Assembly: GCF_011043625.1 (NCBI RefSeq) | Contig: NZ_JAAKGT010000004.1 | Span: forward strand, 186,001-250,000 | Reading direction: 5' to 3' | DNA: 64,000 nt | Source: Caulobacter sp. 602-2 | GTDB taxonomy: Bacteria; Pseudomonadota; Alphaproteobacteria; Caulobacterales; Caulobacteraceae | Part shown: in pieces, positions 28,813-37,994 of the stretch | How the letters are laid out: the number at the start of each line of letters is the position of its first letter | Position numbering within the stretch: position 1 is the stretch's first letter | Notes under the pieces: generated by a model | What the model saw: only the letters and a program-made list of their open reading frames with translations | Database searches by the model: none | Told to the model about the DNA's origin: nothing | Program-made: the position numbers and the translations under genes

Positions 28813-28933
28813 CTAGATTGCAGCGACGCAGTTGAGGCGATTGACTAGCGCCCGCGGGAGGTTCGTCGCGCGCCAAGGGGGACTTGGTGGGGGGACGTGC
28901 CGTCGTGTCCGCAATCAAGGGCGAAAATCCTCA

Positions 28934-31927
28934 ATGTTCATGCATCGTAGACACCTTCTAGCCTCGACGATCATCGCGGGGCTGGCGGCTGGCGCGGCTC
29001 TGCCCGCCATGGCTCAGGCCACCAGTGACAGCGCTTCGGCTTCGGAAGTCGAAGCCGTCGTCGTCACTGGCTCGCGCATCAAGCGCAACGAATTCAACAG
29101 CTCCGACCCCGTCCAGGTGGTCACCGCCGAGCAGGGCCTGCTCAAGGGCGTGGGCAGCACGGCCCAGCTGCTGCAGTCGTCGACGATCGCGTCTGGCTCG
29201 CCGCAGATCACCTCGGCCATCTCCAGCGCCTTCGTCACCGACGGCGGCCCGGGTTCGGAAACCATCTCGCTGCGGGGCCTGGGGGCCAACCGCACCCTGG
29301 TGCTGCTGAACGGCCGTCGCGCCGGCCCGGCCGGCGTGCGCGGCGGCGTGTCCGCCTTCGACCTCAACGTGCTGCCGATGGCCGCCATCGACCGCGTCGA
29401 GATCCTCAAGGACGGCGCTTCGTCGATCTACGGCTCGGACGCCGTCGCCGGCGTGGTCAACATCATCACCAAGCGCGGCGCCGACGGCTTCTCGATCGAC
29501 GCCTTCGCCACTCAGCCGCAGAAGAAGGGCGGCGAAGAGTTCCGCGGCAGCATCGGCTGGGGCAAGACCTTCGACCGCGGCACCTTCAACATCACCTACG
29601 ACTACGCCAAGAAGGCCGAGCAGACCAACGGCCAGCGCAGCTACACCAACTGCGGCCAGCAATACATCTTCGACGCCAACGGCAAGCGTAAGGACACGAT
29701 CGACCCGCGCACGGGCAAGACCCAGTGCCGCGACCTGCTGTACGATCAGGTCTGGCTCTACACGATCCCCGATTTCTCGGGCACGAACGGCAAAATCCAG
29801 TACGACTACAGCGGCAACCTGGGCCAGTTCATCCCGCAGTATCCGGGCGGTTCGAACGCCGGCGGCGCCTATCCGGGCCTGCCGCCGGGCTTCTTCATCG
29901 TCGGCGACAGCCTGGATCCGGCCAACCCGGACATGGGCGTGCTCGACTACAACAGCCCCTACAACCTGGCCAGCTCGCTGACCCCGCGCACCGAGCGCAA
30001 CACGGTCTACGCCCAGGCGACCTTCGACGTCACCGACAACATCGAGGCCTATGCCGAGGTGCTGCTGAACCGTCGCGCCACCAAGACCAACGGCTACCGC
30101 CAGTTCTGGACCTACCTCTACACCGAGGACTACGGCGACCCCTTCAGCGCCGGCTTCACCGGCGACTTCGTGCTTAGCCCGACCCCGGTCACCCCGCGCA
30201 ACCGCTCGGGCCAGAAGGTCGACTACCAGCGCTATGTCGGCGGCCTGCGCGGCGACTTCACCGGCATCGACTTCCTGAAGGGCTGGGACTGGGACATCTT
30301 CGCCCAGTACAGCCACAACAAGGGCCAGTACTCGCAGGACGTGATCCTGGCCGACGCCGTCAACAGCGCCGACGGCCGCAGCGACTTCGGCACCGGCGGT
30401 CTTGGCCAGGCCAACTCGATCCCGCGTCCGACCGCCTCGTGCGTCGGCTACAAAACCCCGATCTCGAACCGCAGCTGCGTGGACGTGAACTGGATGTCGG
30501 CCGACTTCCTGGCCGGCAAGTACACGCCGGAGGAAGAAGCCTTCCTGTTCGACACCGAGACCGGTCGCACGATCTACAAGCAGTTCGCGATCGAAGGCTC
30601 GGTGTCGGGCAACCTATTCACGCTGCCGGCCGGTCCGGTGGGCGTGGCGCTGGGCGCCTCGTATCGTCGTGACGAGATCAACGACACCCCCGGCGAGATC
30701 ACCCGCGCCGGCAACATCTGGGGCTCCTCGGTCTCGGGCATCACCGCCGGCAAGGACAACACCAAGGATGTCTACGGCGAACTGAGCATTCCGATCCTCA
30801 AGGACATGATGCTGGCCCAGTCGCTGGATCTGTCCCTGTCGGGCCGCTACACCGACGTCAATTCGTACGGCAGCGACACCACCTACAAGGTCGGCGTCAA
30901 CTGGCGGATCATCCCGTCGGTGCGCCTGCGCGCCACCCACGGCACCTCGTTCCGCGCCCCGGCGCTGTTCGAGCTGTACAAGAACGCCGAGACCTCGTTC
31001 CTCAGCCAGCGCAGCCTCGACCCCTGCATCCGCTGGCAGGCGGCGCTGACGGCCGGCACCCTGCCGCAGTACGTCGCCAACAACTGCGCGGCCGACGGCA
31101 TTCCGGGGACCTACACCGGCGCCGGCGCCTCGGCGACCATCACCTCGGGCGGCGGCGCGGGCGAACTGGAGGCCGAAACCTCCAAGGCCACGACCTACGG
31201 CGTGATCTGGACGCCGAAGTTCGCCGACCTGCAGGTCGCGCTCGACTACTTCGACATCGAGGTGAAGAACGAGATCGACCAGCTGGGCGCGGCCAACATC
31301 ATCAGCGGCTGCTATCGCTCGCTGAACTTCCCGACCGATCCGCTGTGCTCGCTGTTCGATCGCGGCCCGTCGAACCTGATCACGACGGTCACCGACAACT
31401 ACCTGAACATCTCGACGCAGAAGAACCGCGGCATCGACCTGACGGTCAACTACAGCCACGACCTGCCGGCCGACATCCGGATGACCATCGACCTGCAGTC
31501 GACCTGGCAGCTGGAAGACAAGAAGGCGCTGTTCGCCGACTTCGTGGAAGACAACAACGGTCGTGTCGGCGATCCCGACTGGACCGGCCAGCTGAACTTC
31601 CGCTTCTCGCGCGGCGACTGGACCGGCTTCTGGGGCGTCGACATGGTCGGCAAGGCTTCGGACGCCGAGTTCTTCGACGACCGCAACGCGGCCGGCACCA
31701 CGTTCTACAAGATCCACACCGAGTTCACCGCCTACCACAGCCTCTCGCTGCAGAAGCGCTTCGAGGACTGGTCGGTGGTCGGCGGCGTGGCCAACCTGTT
31801 CAACGAACTGCCGCCGCAGGTCACCATGGCCCAGGGCGACTACAACATGGTCGGTCGTTCGGTGCTGTCGTCGCAATACGACTACATCGGCCGCCGCGTG
31901 TTCCTGAGCATGCAGGCCAAGTTCTAG
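28934..31927 (+). CDS. TonB-dependent receptor
   Basis: Outer-membrane active transporter of 997 aa. The signal peptide ends near AMAQA (about residue 28). A TonB-box-like stretch (VEAVVVTGSRIKR) leads into the plug domain (about 50-180), with LLNGRRAGPAGVRGG, VEILKDGASSIYGSDAVAGV and VVNIITKRG as plug hallmarks. The 22-strand barrel follows and ends in an aromatic C-terminal residue (MQAKF). This large sugar/oligopeptide-type receptor class is greatly expanded in Caulobacter; the substrate cannot be deduced. I chose ATG 28934, at the signal peptide; upstream codons are not receptor-like. A strong terminator follows. Confidence 0.93.
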   Translation: MFMHRRHLLASTIIAGLAAGAALPAMAQATSDSASASEVEAVVVTGSRIKRNEFNSSDPVQVVTAEQGLLKGVGSTAQLLQSSTIASGSPQITSAISSAFVTDGGPGSETISLRGLGANRTLVLLNGRRAGPAGVRGGVSAFDLNVLPMAAIDRVEILKDGASSIYGSDAVAGVVNIITKRGADGFSIDAFATQPQKKGGEEFRGSIGWGKTFDRGTFNITYDYAKKAEQTNGQRSYTNCGQQYIFDANGKRKDTIDPRTGKTQCRDLLYDQVWLYTIPDFSGTNGKIQYDYSGNLGQFIPQYPGGSNAGGAYPGLPPGFFIVGDSLDPANPDMGVLDYNSPYNLASSLTPRTERNTVYAQATFDVTDNIEAYAEVLLNRRATKTNGYRQFWTYLYTEDYGDPFSAGFTGDFVLSPTPVTPRNRSGQKVDYQRYVGGLRGDFTGIDFLKGWDWDIFAQYSHNKGQYSQDVILADAVNSADGRSDFGTGGLGQANSIPRPTASCVGYKTPISNRSCVDVNWMSADFLAGKYTPEEEAFLFDTETGRTIYKQFAIEGSVSGNLFTLPAGPVGVALGASYRRDEINDTPGEITRAGNIWGSSVSGITAGKDNTKDVYGELSIPILKDMMLAQSLDLSLSGRYTDVNSYGSDTTYKVGVNWRIIPSVRLRATHGTSFRAPALFELYKNAETSFLSQRSLDPCIRWQAALTAGTLPQYVANNCAADGIPGTYTGAGASATITSGGGAGELEAETSKATTYGVIWTPKFADLQVALDYFDIEVKNEIDQLGAANIISGCYRSLNFPTDPLCSLFDRGPSNLITTVTDNYLNISTQKNRGIDLTVNYSHDLPADIRMTIDLQSTWQLEDKKALFADFVEDNNGRVGDPDWTGQLNFRFSRGDWTGFWGVDMVGKASDAEFFDDRNAAGTTFYKIHTEFTAYHSLSLQKRFEDWSVVGGVANLFNELPPQVTMAQGDYNMVGRSVLSSQYDYIGRRVFLSMQAKF

Positions 31928-31990
31928 GGATCGGCGAGGGGCGGGGGCGCTGCGAGGCGTTTCCCCGTCCCGGGCCTTTTCGTCTATCGT

Positions 31991-32023
31991 CGGGCGGCGG
32001 AGCGATCCGCCGCCCGTTCTTTT
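31991..32023 (+). terminator. Intrinsic terminator after the TonB-dependent receptor
   Basis: CGGGCGGCGGA (31991-32001), a GCGA tetraloop of GNRA type, and TCCGCCGCCCG (32006-32016) form a perfect 11-bp stem, followed by TTCTTTTG. It lies about 40 bp before the next gene, which therefore probably has its own promoter or relies on read-through. Confidence 0.93.
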
Positions 32024-32061
32024 GTAAGCAGCGGCCCCACACGGCCGCATCGGGGTCCTTC

Positions 32062-32847
32062 GTGAACGCCATCATCCGCGGCAAGCCCGACAATCTCGAC
32101 GCCATCGGCGAGCGCTTCGACCGGGCGCGGCTGGCCCAGCCGGTCTTCCTCAACAGCGTGCCCAAGGCCGGCACCCACCTGATCCGCAACATCATGCGGA
32201 TGTTCGTCGCCCGCGATCAGCACTGGCCGGGCGAGTACATCCAGCACGCCCTGCTGGCCCGCAGCCGCGAGGCCTTCCGCCCTGACAAGCCGATGATCAG
32301 CTGGGGCCACATGCTGTTCTCCGACGAGTCGGCCGTGGCCCTGCGCGACGTGCGCCACATCGTGCTGGTGCGCGATCCCTATGACTGGGTCCTGGCTCGG
32401 ACGCGCTTCTACCTGTCCGACGAGTTCCAGGGTCGCCTGAACCACATCAAGGACGGCGGGGCGGCGATCGAGGACGTCATCATGATGATGATCCTGGGCG
32501 CGCATGGCGCGGTGCCCGACCTGCGCGACGTGTTCAGCATGAACGCGGTCGCCTGGATGGGCTCGCGGGCCGTGATCGTCCGCTACGAGGACATCGTCGA
32601 GAACCTCAAGGATCTCGGCTCGCGGCGCGCCGAGGCCTTCTTCGGCCGCCTGCTTGCCGATTGCGGCCTCGAGCTGCCCGCCGACTGGCGCGAGCGCGTC
32701 GAGGCCGGCGCCGACCGCCGGGAGAGCCGTACGGCCAGCGAGAACCTGAAGGTGACGGCCGAGGTGCCCAAGGTGCTGTCGGACGTCCACAAGCGCGTCG
32801 TCGACTACCACGTGCCCGGCCTGCGGGCCCTGCTGGGCTACGCCTGA
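32062..32847 (+). CDS. Sulfotransferase-family protein
   Basis: Protein of 261 aa. The 5'-phosphosulfate-binding loop of PAPS-dependent sulfotransferases is seen in FLNSVPKAGTHLIRN (about residue 29), and the 3'-phosphate region in HIVLVRDPYDWVLA (near residue 97). These match the Sulfotransfer_1 family. The likely acceptor is unknown. A GTG at 32062 is chosen because it lies directly before the homologous core; the frame extends upstream through the receptor's 3' end and its terminator. A bidirectional terminator follows at 32876. Confidence 0.8.
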   Translation: MNAIIRGKPDNLDAIGERFDRARLAQPVFLNSVPKAGTHLIRNIMRMFVARDQHWPGEYIQHALLARSREAFRPDKPMISWGHMLFSDESAVALRDVRHIVLVRDPYDWVLARTRFYLSDEFQGRLNHIKDGGAAIEDVIMMMILGAHGAVPDLRDVFSMNAVAWMGSRAVIVRYEDIVENLKDLGSRRAEAFFGRLLADCGLELPADWRERVEAGADRRESRTASENLKVTAEVPKVLSDVHKRVVDYHVPGLRALLGYA

Positions 32848-32875
32848 TCCGGGATTGGGCCTGATCTGGAAATGG

Positions 32876-32908
32876 AAACGGCCGCTCCCTTTAGGGAAGC
32901 GGCCGTTT
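32876..32908. terminator. Bidirectional terminator between the sulfotransferase and tRNA-Ala copy 1
   Basis: AAACGGCCGCTCCC (32876-32889) and GGGAAGCGGCCGTTTT (from 32894) form a long stem around a TTTA loop, with one A interrupting the 3' arm. T residues on the plus side and on the minus side (AAA on the left arm) make it usable by both convergent transcripts. The minus-strand use is by the tRNA gene. Confidence 0.88.
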
Positions 32909-32984
32909 TGGTGGAGCTAAGCGGAGTCGAACCGCTGACCTCTTGAATGCCATTCAAGCGCTCTACCAGCTGAGCTATAGCCCC
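32909..32984 (-). tRNA. tRNA-Ala (GGC), copy 1
   Basis: The 76-nt gene includes an encoded 3' CCA. The acceptor stem GGGGCTA/TAGCTCC contains the G3-U70 pair that identifies alanine tRNAs. The anticodon stem-loop CTTGA-ATGGCAT-TCAAG gives anticodon GGC, which reads GCC and GCU. The D arm (GCTCAGCTGGTAGAGC) and T arm (GGTTCGACTCC) are normal. It is identical in sequence to copy 2 at 33154-33229. Confidence 0.98.
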
Positions 32985-33031
32985 GAGGCTCGAAAGCCTT
33001 GGTCTCCCGGATGGTGGCCGGGAAGGCGCGG

Positions 33032-33060
33032 AAACTATGTCGAGGCCTTTCCGGGATCAA
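33032..33060 (-). promoter_or_regulatory. Promoter of tRNA-Ala copy 1
   Basis: On the minus strand, TTGATC (33060-33055), a 17-bp spacer and TAGTTT (33037-33032) form a housekeeping-type promoter about 48 bp before the mature tRNA 5' end. The same arrangement is found before copy 2, which supports it. Confidence 0.65.
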
Positions 33061-33116
33061 GCCCCTCCATCAGGTGAGGCCCAAGTTTTCCGGCAAGTCT
33101 TCGGCAGGATCCGAAA

Positions 33117-33153
33117 ATGGAAACGGCCGCTCCCTTTAGGGAAGCGGCCGTCT
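33117..33153 (-). terminator. Terminator after tRNA-Ala copy 2
   Basis: The hairpin is the same as the one after copy 1: ACGGCCGCTTCCC and GGGAGCGGCCGT on the minus strand around TAAA, then TTTCCATTTTC. It lies between the two tRNA copies and should make them separate transcripts. Confidence 0.88.
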
Positions 33154-33229
33154 TGGTGGAGCTAAGCGGAGTCGAACCGCTGACCTCTTGAATGCCATTC
33201 AAGCGCTCTACCAGCTGAGCTATAGCCCC
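33154..33229 (-). tRNA. tRNA-Ala (GGC), copy 2
   Basis: Same 76-nt sequence as copy 1, including G3-U70, anticodon GGC and encoded CCA. The offset between the two tRNA genes is 245 bp. It is followed on the minus strand by its own terminator copy and preceded by its own promoter copy, so the whole expression unit was duplicated. Confidence 0.98.
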
Positions 33230-33317
33230 AAGGACCGTCTGGAAATCGTGAAGACTTCCTTTCGAATTCCTTAGTCTCTCCGGCGGTTCCGAGTGGCTGT
33301 CCCCCGAAGAGGCGCGG

Positions 33318-33346
33318 AACCTATGCCGAGGTTTTTCCGGGATCAA
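33318..33346 (-). promoter_or_regulatory. Promoter of tRNA-Ala copy 2
   Basis: On the minus strand, TTGATC (33346-33341), a 17-bp spacer and TAGGTT (33323-33318). The surrounding bases (CGCGGAACCTATGCCGAGG) closely match those at copy 1. The leader to the tRNA is about 41 bp longer than in copy 1. Confidence 0.65.
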
Positions 33347-33400
33347 CCCCCTCGGCGAACTTTTTTTCGGGGTCCGGCCAAAGCCTTGTGGAGAACCCGA

Positions 33401-33431
33401 AAATCCGGGGTCGGATGGCTCCGACCCCGGA
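33401..33431 (-). terminator. Intrinsic terminator after the FYDLN-domain gene
   Basis: A perfect 11-bp stem (33405-33415 with 33420-33430, loop of 4 nt). On the minus strand it is followed by ATTTTCGGG. It lies 10 bp after the stop codon at 33441. Confidence 0.92.
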
Positions 33432-33440
33432 ATTCGTCAC

Positions 33441-33911
33441 TTAGCGGTCGTCGTCCTCGCCGTCCGGCAGGCCTTCGATCTCGTCGCCGAGGTCGTCTTC
33501 GTCCTCGTCCTCGAGGAACGGGACGTCGTCGCTGTCCTCGTCGCCGAGATCCTCGTCCTCGGCGAAGTCGACGCCCAGGTCGTCGCCGCCCGGGGCCGGT
33601 TCGGAGGTCGGATCACCGTCCTCGTCGTCGGTTTCGGCGACGTCAGCCTCGGCGGCCTCGTCGATTTCCGGAGTCTCGTCGACTTCGTCCTCGTAGCCGT
33701 CCTGCTCCTTGGGAGCCGGGGCTTCCTTCTCGTCGTCGGCGTCGTAGTCCGGCGTGACGGCGCGAGCGCGGACGCGGCGCGACTTCAGGGCCTCTTCCGG
33801 GTCGAACTGCTCGCCGCACTTGGGGCAAACGGCCGGACGACGGTTGAGGTCGTAGAACTTCGATTGGCAGTTGGGGCAGATTTGTTTTGCGCCCAAGTCG
33901 GGATTAGCCAA
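33441..33911 (-). CDS. FYDLN-domain acidic protein (TIGR02300 family)
   Basis: Protein of 156 aa. The N-terminal 45 residues form a zinc-ribbon-like domain with two CxxC pairs (QICPNCQSKFYDLN and AVCPKCGEQFDPEEA). The rest is an extremely acidic, probably disordered tail made largely of Asp and Glu. This combination is the alphaproteobacterial TIGR02300 family, of unknown function. The start is a TTG at 33911 giving MANPDLGAKQICPNC, where the family begins; the long upstream frame is antisense to aroA. The gene is divergent from aroA. Confidence 0.85.
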   Translation of the reverse strand: MANPDLGAKQICPNCQSKFYDLNRRPAVCPKCGEQFDPEEALKSRRVRARAVTPDYDADDEKEAPAPKEQDGYEDEVDETPEIDEAAEADVAETDDEDGDPTSEPAPGGDDLGVDFAEDEDLGDEDSDDVPFLEDEDEDDLGDEIEGLPDGEDDDR

Positions 33912-34028
33912 GGCGGCGACCCTTTGATCCTGATGGGAAAAGCGGCGGCTGACTTGCCATGACGGGAGGCCGCTGTCAAAAGCAAACCCCTTCGCGAAAC
34001 ACCTATGTTGCAAGGAGCCGGTTTCGGC

Positions 34029-35357
34029 ATGACCACGGCTGGATTGAAGAGCGCCCCGGGCGGGAGCCTTCGCGGTACGGTTCGGGCGCCTGGCGACAAG
34101 TCCATTTCGCACCGTTCGATGATCCTCGGCGCGCTTGCGAGCGGCACCACCACCATCGAGGGGCTGCTGGAAGGCGACGACGTCCTGGCGACCGCGCGGG
34201 CCATGCAGGCCTTCGGCGCGCGGGTCGAGAAGGAAGGCGTCGGCCGCTGGCGGGTCGAGGGCAAGGGCGGCTTCGAAGAGCCCTCCGACGTCATCGATTG
34301 CGGCAACGCCGGCACCGGCGTTCGCCTGATCATGGGCGCGGCCGCCGGCTTTGCCATGTGCGCCACCTTCACCGGCGACGCCAGCCTGCGCGGGCGTCCG
34401 ATGGGCCGCGTGCTCGATCCGCTGGCCCGCATGGGCGCCACCTGGTTCGGCCGCGACAAGGGCCGCCTGCCGCTGACCCTGAAGGGCGGCTCCCTGCGCG
34501 GCCTCGTCTACACCCTGCCGATGGCCTCGGCCCAGGTGAAGTCGGCCGTGCTGCTGGCCGGCCTGCACGCCGAGGGCGGCGTCGAGGTGATCGAGCCGGA
34601 AGCCACCCGCGACCACACCGAGCGCATGTTGCGCGCCTTCGGCGCCGAGGTGCTGGTCGAAGACAAGAACGGCGTGCGCCACGTGCGCCTGCCCGAAGGC
34701 CAGAAGCTGAAGGGCACGCACGTGCAGGTGCCGGGCGATCCGTCGTCGGCCGCCTTCCCGCTGGTCGCGGCCCTGATCGTCCCCGGCTCGGAAGTGACGG
34801 TCGAGGGCGTGATGCTCAACGTGCTGCGCACCGGCCTCTTCACCACCCTGCAGGAGATGGGCGCGGACCTGACCATCTCGAACGTCCGCGTCGAGAGCGG
34901 CGAGGACGTCGGCGACATCACCGCCCGCCATTCGCAGCTCAAGGGCGTCGTCGTGCCGCCCGAGCGCGCTCCGGCGATGATTGACGAATATCCGATCCTG
35001 GCCGTCGCCGCCGCCTTCGCCGACGGGCCGACCGTCATGCGCGGCATCGGCGAGATGCGGGTCAAGGAAAGCGATCGCATCGCCCTGACGGCGGCGGGCC
35101 TGCAGGCCTGCGGCGTCACGGTCGAGGAAGAGCCCGAAGGCATGACCGTGGTCGGCACGAAGGGCGGCAACCACCCGGTGCGCGGCGGCGGCCGGGTGAT
35201 CACCCATGGCGATCACCGCATCGCCATGAGCCACCTGATCCTGGGCCTGGCCGCCCAGGAGCCCGTCGAGATCGACGAGCCGGGCATGATCGCCACCAGC
35301 TTCCCCGGCTTCGTGTCGCTGATGACGGGCCTGGGCGGCTCGATCGTCGAGGCCTGA
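34029..35357 (+). CDS. aroA: 3-phosphoshikimate 1-carboxyvinyltransferase (EPSP synthase)
   Basis: Shikimate-pathway enzyme of 442 aa that joins PEP and shikimate-3-phosphate. Substrate-binding motifs are [19 protein letters not shown] (near residue 24), [12 protein letters not shown] and [29 protein letters not shown] near residue 340 is the C-terminal signature. The gene could start at ATG 34005, but AAGGAG lies 11 bp before ATG 34029 and homologues start close to [10 protein letters not shown], so 34029 is preferred. cmk follows 3 bp after the stop; aroA-cmk-rpsA is a conserved cluster. Confidence 0.96.
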   Translation: MTTAGLKSAPGGSLRGTVRAPGDKSISHRSMILGALASGTTTIEGLLEGDDVLATARAMQAFGARVEKEGVGRWRVEGKGGFEEPSDVIDCGNAGTGVRLIMGAAAGFAMCATFTGDASLRGRPMGRVLDPLARMGATWFGRDKGRLPLTLKGGSLRGLVYTLPMASAQVKSAVLLAGLHAEGGVEVIEPEATRDHTERMLRAFGAEVLVEDKNGVRHVRLPEGQKLKGTHVQVPGDPSSAAFPLVAALIVPGSEVTVEGVMLNVLRTGLFTTLQEMGADLTISNVRVESGEDVGDITARHSQLKGVVVPPERAPAMIDEYPILAVAAAFADGPTVMRGIGEMRVKESDRIALTAAGLQACGVTVEEEPEGMTVVGTKGGNHPVRGGGRVITHGDHRIAMSHLILGLAAQEPVEIDEPGMIATSFPGFVSLMTGLGGSIVEA

Positions 35358-35360
35358 TCC

Positions 35361-35993
35361 ATGGGCTTCGTGATCGCCGTCGACGGCCCCGCCGCCTCAG
35401 GCAAGGGCACCATCGCCTCGCGCCTGGCGGCCCACTACGGCCTGCCGATGCTCGACACCGGCCTGCTGTATCGCGCGGTCGGCGTCCGTCTGCTGGACGT
35501 CGGCGGCGACCTCGACGACGCCGCTGCGGCCGAGGCCGCGGCCCGGGGTCTGGACCTGGCCGAACTGGAGCGTCCCGAAGTGCGCACCCGCGCCGCCGGC
35601 GAGGCCGCCAGCCGCGTGGCCGTGCACCCCGGCGTGCGCTCGGCGCTGTTCGACCTGCAGCGCGCGTTCGCCGCCCAGGAGCCGGGCGCGGTGCTCGACG
35701 GCCGCGACATCGGCACGGTCATCGCCCCGGAGGCGCCGGCCAAGCTCTATGTCACCGCCAGCGCCGAGGTCCGCGCCGACCGCCGCTGGAAGCAGCTGAC
35801 CGGGCAGGGCGAGAGCGTCACCTTCGACGAGATCCTGGCCGACATCAGAAAGCGCGACGAGCGCGACGGCGGCCGCAAGGACGCGCCCATGACCCAGGCT
35901 GTGGACGCTATCTTGCTTGATACGTCGGAAATGACTATATCCCAGGCCTTCGATGCGGCTCTCCGCATCGTCGAGACGGCGCGCGCCCGGTGA
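35361..35993 (+). CDS. cmk: Cytidylate kinase
   Basis: Enzyme of 210 aa that phosphorylates CMP and dCMP. It has the P-loop DGPAASGKGTIA at residues about 8-19, the CMP-binding region MLDTGLLYRAVGVRL, and VLDGRDIGTVIAPEA. Length is typical of bacterial Cmk. Its start is 3 bp after the aroA stop, and rpsA lies 150 bp downstream. The gap before rpsA probably holds the rpsA leader or promoter. Confidence 0.96.
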   Translation: MGFVIAVDGPAASGKGTIASRLAAHYGLPMLDTGLLYRAVGVRLLDVGGDLDDAAAAEAAARGLDLAELERPEVRTRAAGEAASRVAVHPGVRSALFDLQRAFAAQEPGAVLDGRDIGTVIAPEAPAKLYVTASAEVRADRRWKQLTGQGESVTFDEILADIRKRDERDGGRKDAPMTQAVDAILLDTSEMTISQAFDAALRIVETARAR

Positions 35994-36143
35994 GGAAACT
36001 CCAAGGGCCAATCTAACGCCCGCCTCGCCGCCGCTTTGGAAGCGCCGGATCGCATCAAAAATCACTTCACCCGGAATCCCGAGAACCGTCATCCGACGGC
36101 GCTCATCCCAGGGCTTCCCACAACCCAGAGATCTTAGATCAGC

Positions 36144-37853
<1,710 letters not shown>

Positions 37854-37887
37854 GCTTTCGCCCTCACGGGTTTAAGCTGAAGACAGG

Positions 37888-37922
37888 CGGCGGTCGGAGC
37901 AATCCGACCGCCGTTTTTCTTT
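37888..37922 (+). terminator. Intrinsic terminator after rpsA
   Basis: CGGCGGTCGGA (37888-37898), GCAA loop of the GNRA type and TCCGACCGCCG (37903-37913) form a perfect 11-bp stem followed by TTTTTCTTTT. Confidence 0.96.
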
Positions 37923-37994
37923 TGCGCGAACTCTTGGCCGTGCTGCCTGGAATTGTATGGTCCCGCTTGTCTGAGTAGTTGGCAGGGACCCTCC

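Noticed and set aside
33441..35234. Long minus-strand frame across aroA
   Set aside because: Only its last 157 codons form a real gene (FYDLN protein); the rest is antisense to aroA.
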